Assembly (NCBI RefSeq): GCF_036417845.1
Contig: NC_089981.1
Span: 64,941,268 to 65,005,267 of the forward strand
Reading direction: 5' to 3'
Origin: Apteryx mantelli
Taxonomy: Eukaryota > Chordata > Aves > Apterygiformes > Apterygidae
DNA: 64,000 nt
Shown here: in pieces, positions 58,896 through 64,000 of the stretch
Numbering within the stretch: the stretch's first letter is position 1
How the letters are laid out: the number at the start of each line of letters is the position of its first letter
Notes under the pieces: generated by a model
Told to the model about the DNA's origin: nothing
The model's input: only the letters and a program-made list of their open reading frames with translations
Database searches by the model: none
Position numbers and translations under genes: made by a program

Positions 58896-61800
58896 CTGAT
58901 AGAGAAAAAGGAAACTAAACATCAGGTGGATACTCATGCTGTAGATTAACTCTATACACTCATAGAGAGATGCTTGACAACGCTCTCCGAGCCTTTTCCT
59001 GATGAAGGAAGTCAGCGTGCAAACACTGCATGCACCTAGATGTGAAAGCAGAGAGCATCATATACTACCGCTGTTCTATAGACTCATATACTTGGGAATT
59101 CAGCATATGCTGAATTCACCCCACAGTTGCATGGGAAGCCCCTGTTCAGTGCACTTACTCCTACAGATGCCTTTATGCTCTCCTTTGAGAAGGAGTTGAT
59201 GTCTTCATTCCTACCCTTCTCTCCAAAGTTGATTCTGACCTGATCCAAACCAGCTCAGAGGCAGTTGCATGCAGTCTTTCATCAACCTAACTCCTGTTTC
59301 AGGAGTGGAGAGGTAGTGTCAATAAGATAACAAAAGCTACCTCCTTTTAAGGCCAATGTAGGGTCTCAGTTAGACCAGAAGTCCAAATCTTGAACTTAGG
59401 ACCCAGCACTGCTTATCATCAAGAACACAAAGTAGATACTTGCACACAAGAAGCAGAATACATTCTGTTCTGGCTTCCTCAGAAGGCTACCTGAAACTCA
59501 GCTAAGCAGCTTTAGTTCTTCTACAGCAAAGATGTACAGTGTCTTCTTATGATACTTGAGCAAATGCTGCTTCTCTTTCGTGCATCATTTTGGTCACAGG
59601 CACACCCTGTAGATCCATCCCCAGCTTAATGAAATGCATTGCCCACCACAAAGTTGCATTTGCTGTACCACACAGCCCTCTCCTGACACAGTGGGGATGA
59701 GCCCCACACTGTCATACTCACCCCCTCTGTTCCCATTCTCCACAGGCTCTGCTGAGTAGAAGATATAATCAACGGTGGCTCCAAGTCCCATGGGCATAGT
59801 CGTGACCTCTGGGCGCCTCCTCTGTGGCAGGAAGTGGCTGTAGACTGAGGTCAGGTTAAGACCATGCTGAATAACGCCTGAAGACCTGCATATGAACAGC
59901 CAGCATTTACTAAGACAGGAAAAAAGCTGATGCCATGTTCAGTGTTGCAGTTGTAACAGAAGTTGGACGTTCCCTTGCTGATGCAACTGTCCAAACTATT
60001 TCTGTTTGTGAGCACATACAGAGAGTCCTTCAGCATTATTCACTCTACTTACACCAAAGACAAAGCAAACTAGAAACTTCCCTTCTCCCAAATACCCAGT
60101 CCTGTCTACACCCTTCATTCTTGATCTCATCAACCCCATGTTGACATGACATCTCCCAGTTACTGGGACAACCCTTTGTGGGTTCGAGACAGCCCTCCTT
60201 ACTCTCTTCCACCCTCACAATTATTTCAGTCTTTACTTCAGCCAGACTTCCATTGGTCAGGACAATGAGACAGGACTTCCTCCCAGGAAGGTGTACCAGG
60301 TTACCTTGGGAAGAAGGGCTGGGGATCAGGGTCATTCACCACAGCAGCATGCTTGGGCCGGCGTGCAGGACGGTCTGCAAAGGAGCAGAGAGATTCCAGA
60401 CAGACCTACAAAAGCCTGGAACAGGCTGCTTAACTTAAGTCTGAGAAGTTTCTCCTGAGACCAAATGAGTCTTTTTGCCCAAAAGGAGCAGATAGCTTCC
60501 AATCACAGGTATCTTCAAGGAAAATATCTGAAGGAAAGCCCAGCTCAAGACTTCCAGCAACACCCTGAGAGCAGGTCACTGCAAACAGCTGAGAAATCAA
60601 AATTCTCTCCTGTTAAGGACATGCCCTTAAGGCATTTAATACTATCAAAGCCCAGGGTACTTCAACCTTTGCTCTCAAAGAAATTTCATCTGCCTCAGCC
60701 TACAGCTTACCCATCCAGAACAGCTGGCCAGAAAGGCAGAACAGAAATGGAGAGAGCAGAACCAACCATGTCACAAAGCCCAGAAGTGAGGCTATGTATA
60801 TTGGGTACCAGCATCCAGAGATCTTAATGTTGTGGCCAGTGTGGCTTGACATTCTTCAGGTTTATTCTCCCTTCACAAAAATCTTGAAGCAGAGAAAAAA
60901 AAATATTTGGCTCTATTGAAAACAGCCTCAAAAAGAGGCTGAATTTCAGTGCATCTCAAGGCATACAGTATTGCAAGACTTGCTATGTAAGGACTGTAGG
61001 ACTGTACTCCTCTGAGCCCTCACAGAATTCATTAGCAATCACATAGGCACAGAGTGCTAGTTCCCCTTTCCTCACCAACCATTATCTCCACTTGAGTCTT
61101 TCATCAAAATCCAGCTAGGAGAGACATGAACTGGAAAATTTCCCATTAATACCTGGTTTAGCATCTGTCACACCTTCCAAGAGAATCAACTGTGGTGGTC
61201 GTTCACAGGCAACATTGCAAAAATGGAACTGGAGCAGGAAGTCCCGGCTGTACTTACGTCTGTCTGCAGAGAAAAAGACTAGTTAAGGGGAGGGGGGGAA
61301 AAAAAAAGTAACAGTAGAAAAGTCATATCTACAGGATATATCTACATCCTCCTTAGACTTCGGTTCCAGAGAGATTTTGATGTTCAAGAACTCTGATACC
61401 AATCAGAATGGGAATCACTTAAAAACTGAAACATAGAACAGATGTAGCAATGTAGAGGAACAGAGCTTAGGCCAGAGCCCAGTTATTGCAATCCCTATTG
61501 CTAATGCATCCATCACTATCAGCACCTAGATGCCACAATTAAGAATGTCCCATCCGAAACACCACAAGTTAAAGAGATTTAAGGAAATTAGTTAGCATGC
61601 AACCCAAGGAAATGTCTACCTAAAAAGGAACAACAGTTCTGGAGATAAAGTTAAACACAAGTTCTACATTCACGCAGGTTCCAACACAAACTGTTTCATG
61701 GGGGCTCCTTCTTTTGAATCTTCTATAGAGGAGAGGATAGTCATTATCGTAAGTGGGCTCTTTGCACACTACAATTAGGAACCTGTTGCCAACACTGCCC

Positions 61801-62077
61801 AAAACCCATTCTGATAAACACTTGCAGCTGGAAGCTGTTGCTACTGAAGGTGGTTTACAACTGCACAAAAGCATCACTCTATGAACATAAATAAGGTGTG
61901 CAGAGGAAGGGTTACTGGTAGGGGAACATTCACTTCCTGACTAGAGAAAGAAGATGGCAGAAATTGAGGTATGGTGACAGACTCCAGAAAAATTAAATTT
62001 AAACCATGTATCAAGGAAAGGGATAGGAGAAAGAAATAATTTTTGCCAAGTGCCTCATGCAACACATGCCCCAGGTA

Positions 62078-62111
<34 letters not shown>

Positions 62112-63430
62112 ACGCGAGTGAGCAAGACCCACATACTGAGCATGCCTAGCCAGCTCATGTCCTCAGTGCACACTGGAGCTCACCCAATTTCTTTGATGGG
62201 CACAGGGAGACGTATTGGCAGTTGTCCGTTACACCCAGTGAGCTTGGCCACAGTGGGGCCAGCAGCTTCCGTGGATGCAACTGTTGGGAAAAATCTTCCT
62301 GTCCAGATACCTGCAAGGAAGCCAGGAACAGGACAGGACACGTCAGCAACACAGAACAGAACTTTTACAAGCTGCAGGCAATGTATATACTTGCCAAGAG
62401 CAAACTGGCAGGATGCCTTCATGGAAATAAGCCATTTAGAATATGGTAGTGCACTGATATAATAAACCCTCAGATATGGGGGACAGACACACAATTAGCT
62501 AAAAGTCACCTGATAGAAGATACCTTGAAGACTTCTGTTTGCAAAATGATGATTTAGCTTGAAAGCCAGCAATGTATTTGAGCATGGATACACAGTAACA
62601 GGTAACCACAGGAAGGTCTAGCATAGGTGCCCATTTCACGTGCAAAACTGTTTTCACATCAAACACCCATATAAAATTCCAGTAACTCCTGATGAATTTG
62701 TACTCTGCTTCCAGTCACCCTGTCATCAAAACCCCATAGCAAGGGAGAATCAGGACCTGAAATTAAGTGGTCTGTTATCACTGGTCTGCCTTAAGAGAAA
62801 ACAAAAGAGCAGTGGTGGAAACAACATGCACACACTTGTCTGTTTCTTTCCTCAGCAGTGCTGAAGGCACAACAGAAGAGCCCTAAATAACTGTAATATT
62901 GGGACTATTTCCTCATGAGAGGGAGAATACAGCTATGCATTTCTGCAGCAGCACGCAGCAAAGAGCTATCCGATCCCAGTTCTGTTTGGCACCTACCTTC
63001 CAGGCTGGCATCCCATGGTAGGAAAGTTGACCGTTCCGGATGAATTTGTACAGTGGAGAATCAGGTACAGAGTTCAGGTCACCACACAAGATGACAGGAT
63101 AGTAGCTGCCTTCAGTAGTTTTTGCAATCTTGTCAATCTCTGCTAGGAGCAAGGCCATCTGTGCAAGTTTGACATCTCCCCGCCGGGGATTGTACAACAC
63201 ATGAGTGTTGGCCACGCACAAAGGACTGACCATCTTCAGATCCAAGCCCTCTGGGAGCAGAGGCTGTAGTAGCAGCACCAAGCCCACATTATCCCGATTG
63301 AGGATGTCCAGACCAGGCCGGAAATATTCTATTGGGCTGACACTGATCAGCTGAAACTTGCTATGCTTATAGCATACTGCACAGCCATCTGTTTTCCTCC
63401 CAGTTCTCCGTTTGTAGAAGCATGCAAAGC
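58726..63430 (-). CDS. ANGEL1: ANGEL1, C-terminal part (CCR4-type EEP family), six exons
   Basis: Minus-strand exons, in transcript order 63430-62997, 62310-62184, 61263-61153, 60374-60305, 59885-59722 and 58895-58726, join in consistent phase to 357 residues and a TAG stop (58728-58726). They match the C-terminal half of vertebrate ANGEL1 (human about 670 residues); the N terminus, including the eIF4E-binding region and the LQEV metal-binding Glu of the fold, is off the right edge. Visible EEP motifs are NTHVLYNPRRGD, the catalytic GDLNSVPDSPLY, DYIFYS and the terminal SSDHLCLL with its conserved Asp-His pair. The family is related to CCR4 deadenylases; ANGEL proteins are reported to bind eIF4E (ANGEL1) and to have 2',3'-cyclic phosphatase activity. 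ANGEL2 is excluded by the overall match and the VASH1 linkage. The gene faces VASH1 tail to tail. Confidence 0.95.
59096..59117. repeat. Perfect 22-bp palindrome
   Basis: GAATTCAGCAT is followed immediately by its exact reverse complement, with no spacer, inside the intron before the last ANGEL1 exon. It could form a small cruciform or hairpin. Confidence 0.95.
59722..59885 (-). CDS. ANGEL1: ANGEL1 exon (SSGVIQHGLNLTSVYSHF...)
   Basis: After ATATGCAG it encodes SSGVIQHGLNLTSVYSHF, the QRRRPEVTTMPMGLGATVDY segment and IFYSAEPVENGNRG, then donor GTGAGT. It contains the conserved DYIFYS strand of the fold. Confidence 0.95.
60305..60374 (-). CDS. ANGEL1: ANGEL1 short exon (RPARRPKHAAVV...)
   Basis: A 70-nt exon after TTTGCAG encoding RPARRPKHAAVVNDPDPQPF and FP, followed by donor GTAACC. 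Its sequence is the least conserved of the ANGEL1 exons relative to human, but length and phase fit the flanking exons. Confidence 0.88.
61153..61263 (-). CDS. ANGEL1: ANGEL1 exon (RRKYSRDFLLQF...)
   Basis: The acceptor is TCTGCAG; the exon encodes RRKYSRDFLLQFHFCNVACE then RPPQLILLEGVTDAKP, with split codons at both ends, before donor GTATTA. The donor is weaker than the others in this gene. Confidence 0.93.
62081..62110. repeat. (AG)15 microsatellite, (CT)15 on the ANGEL1 strand
   Basis: Fifteen uninterrupted AG units in an ANGEL1 intron. On the transcript strand this is a CU-rich tract 73 nt downstream of a 5' splice site. Confidence 0.97.
62184..62310 (-). CDS. ANGEL1: ANGEL1 exon (VSGQEDFSQQL...)
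   Basis: After TTGCAG it encodes VSGQEDFSQQLHPRKLLAPL followed by WPSSLGVTDNCQYV and SLCPSKKL, ending with one base of a split codon before GTGAGC. It matches the corresponding human exon. A (CT)15 tract lies in the intron 73 nt downstream. Confidence 0.94.
62997..63430 (-). CDS. ANGEL1: ANGEL1 exon with the GDLNS catalytic motif
   Basis: It begins after TTCTTCAG with two bases completing a Gly codon and encodes FACFYKRRTGRKTDGC to HGMPAWK (144 codons), then donor GTAGGT. It includes RPGLDILNRDNVGLVLLLQP, VANTHVLYNPRRGD and CGDLNSVPDSPLY, the core of the phosphodiesterase fold. Confidence 0.96.
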
Positions 63431-64000
63431 CTGAAGAAAAACCAACACCCATTAGAAGGCTTATCTGGCCACTTCCTCAGCCTCCCCACCATTAGTTGGA
63501 GGGTTCAGCAAGGCTATATAGCGGAAGAGGTCCCTACTATACATCTTAGGAGGCTGACTTTCAATCCAGTAGACTTGTCCAGGAGGAAGCTTTCTCCAAC
63601 ACCTATGCATTCTCATCTTGCTAACTGTCAACTTGTTTTCTATAACACACCTGGGCTATAACTATAAAAGTCCTCAGCTTTCAGTGGCCAATGAGCAAAT
63701 CTACTCGCAGAGCACTGGTTGTTTAGTAATGTAACACTTCACATTGCCTATCAGTCTTCCTTCAGCTCTTGGTTCTCTATAGCCAAAAGCAATGTCGGAG
63801 CACCTAATAGGACTCAATGCTGGGAGTTCAACCTCTACTCCTTTGGCTCACAGCATTATGCCAAATTCTGTCCCAGTAATCCTAGTTCATCGTCAAGAGT
63901 CTTTTTTCTCTCCTTGGAGACCAGAACCATCTCGGTTACATTAGTTTGTCAGCTGGGAGAAAGATCAGTTACAAAAGAAGCTGAGTAAGAACTAGATTGA
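63431..64000 (-). other. ANGEL1: ANGEL1 intron, upstream side (runs off the edge)
   Basis: Between the first visible ANGEL1 exon and the right edge I find no sequence encoding the preceding conserved part (the LQEV and YWEQL region), so the previous exon lies beyond the window. No repeats of note. Confidence 0.75.

Overview
The window is vertebrate nuclear DNA, most likely from a bird. Two CR1-type LINE copies end in the avian-style 3' tail (their reverse strand reads CACAGAATGGTTGAGGTTGG), a short ERV-type solo LTR is present, introns are compact, and the two protein genes are recognisable vertebrate orthologues in the order and convergent orientation I know from human 14q24.3. The species cannot be fixed from the sequence.

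Layout. From 1 to about 35.85 kb I see no protein gene. This desert holds a CR1 on the minus strand (8.34-9.64 kb), a CR1 on the plus strand (16.32-17.39 kb), a 374-bp solo LTR with an exact 6-bp target-site duplication (18.07-18.46 kb), one near-perfect and one weaker CTCF-like motif, two stretches that look like conserved non-coding elements, and several homopolymer runs. A CpG island (about 35.86-37.33 kb) carries the promoter and first exon of VASH1, encoded on the plus strand in seven coding exons (36760-46909, 348 codons plus stop). A long 3' UTR follows. From about 58.7 kb to the right edge, six minus-strand exons encode the C-terminal half of ANGEL1; its 5' exons lie beyond the window.

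How the genes work. VASH1 is a transglutaminase-like cysteine protease that, with its partner SVBP, removes the C-terminal tyrosine of alpha-tubulin; it is also known as an angiogenesis inhibitor. ANGEL1 belongs to the CCR4-type endonuclease/exonuclease/phosphatase family of RNA-processing enzymes. They are convergent neighbours, and I see no functional link beyond that.

The most interesting signals are in VASH1. Intron 2 has an exact U12-type (minor spliceosome) 5' splice site and a good branch-point match, and intron 4 has a near match to both. Reading through intron 4 gives a 186-residue protein that keeps the catalytic Cys but loses the His and Ser, resembling the known short isoform VASH1B. 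A 16-codon upstream ORF ends 11 nt before the VASH1 start. I found no CRISPR, operon-type or clearly novel enzymatic system; this is ordinary vertebrate sequence with a few regulatory oddities.
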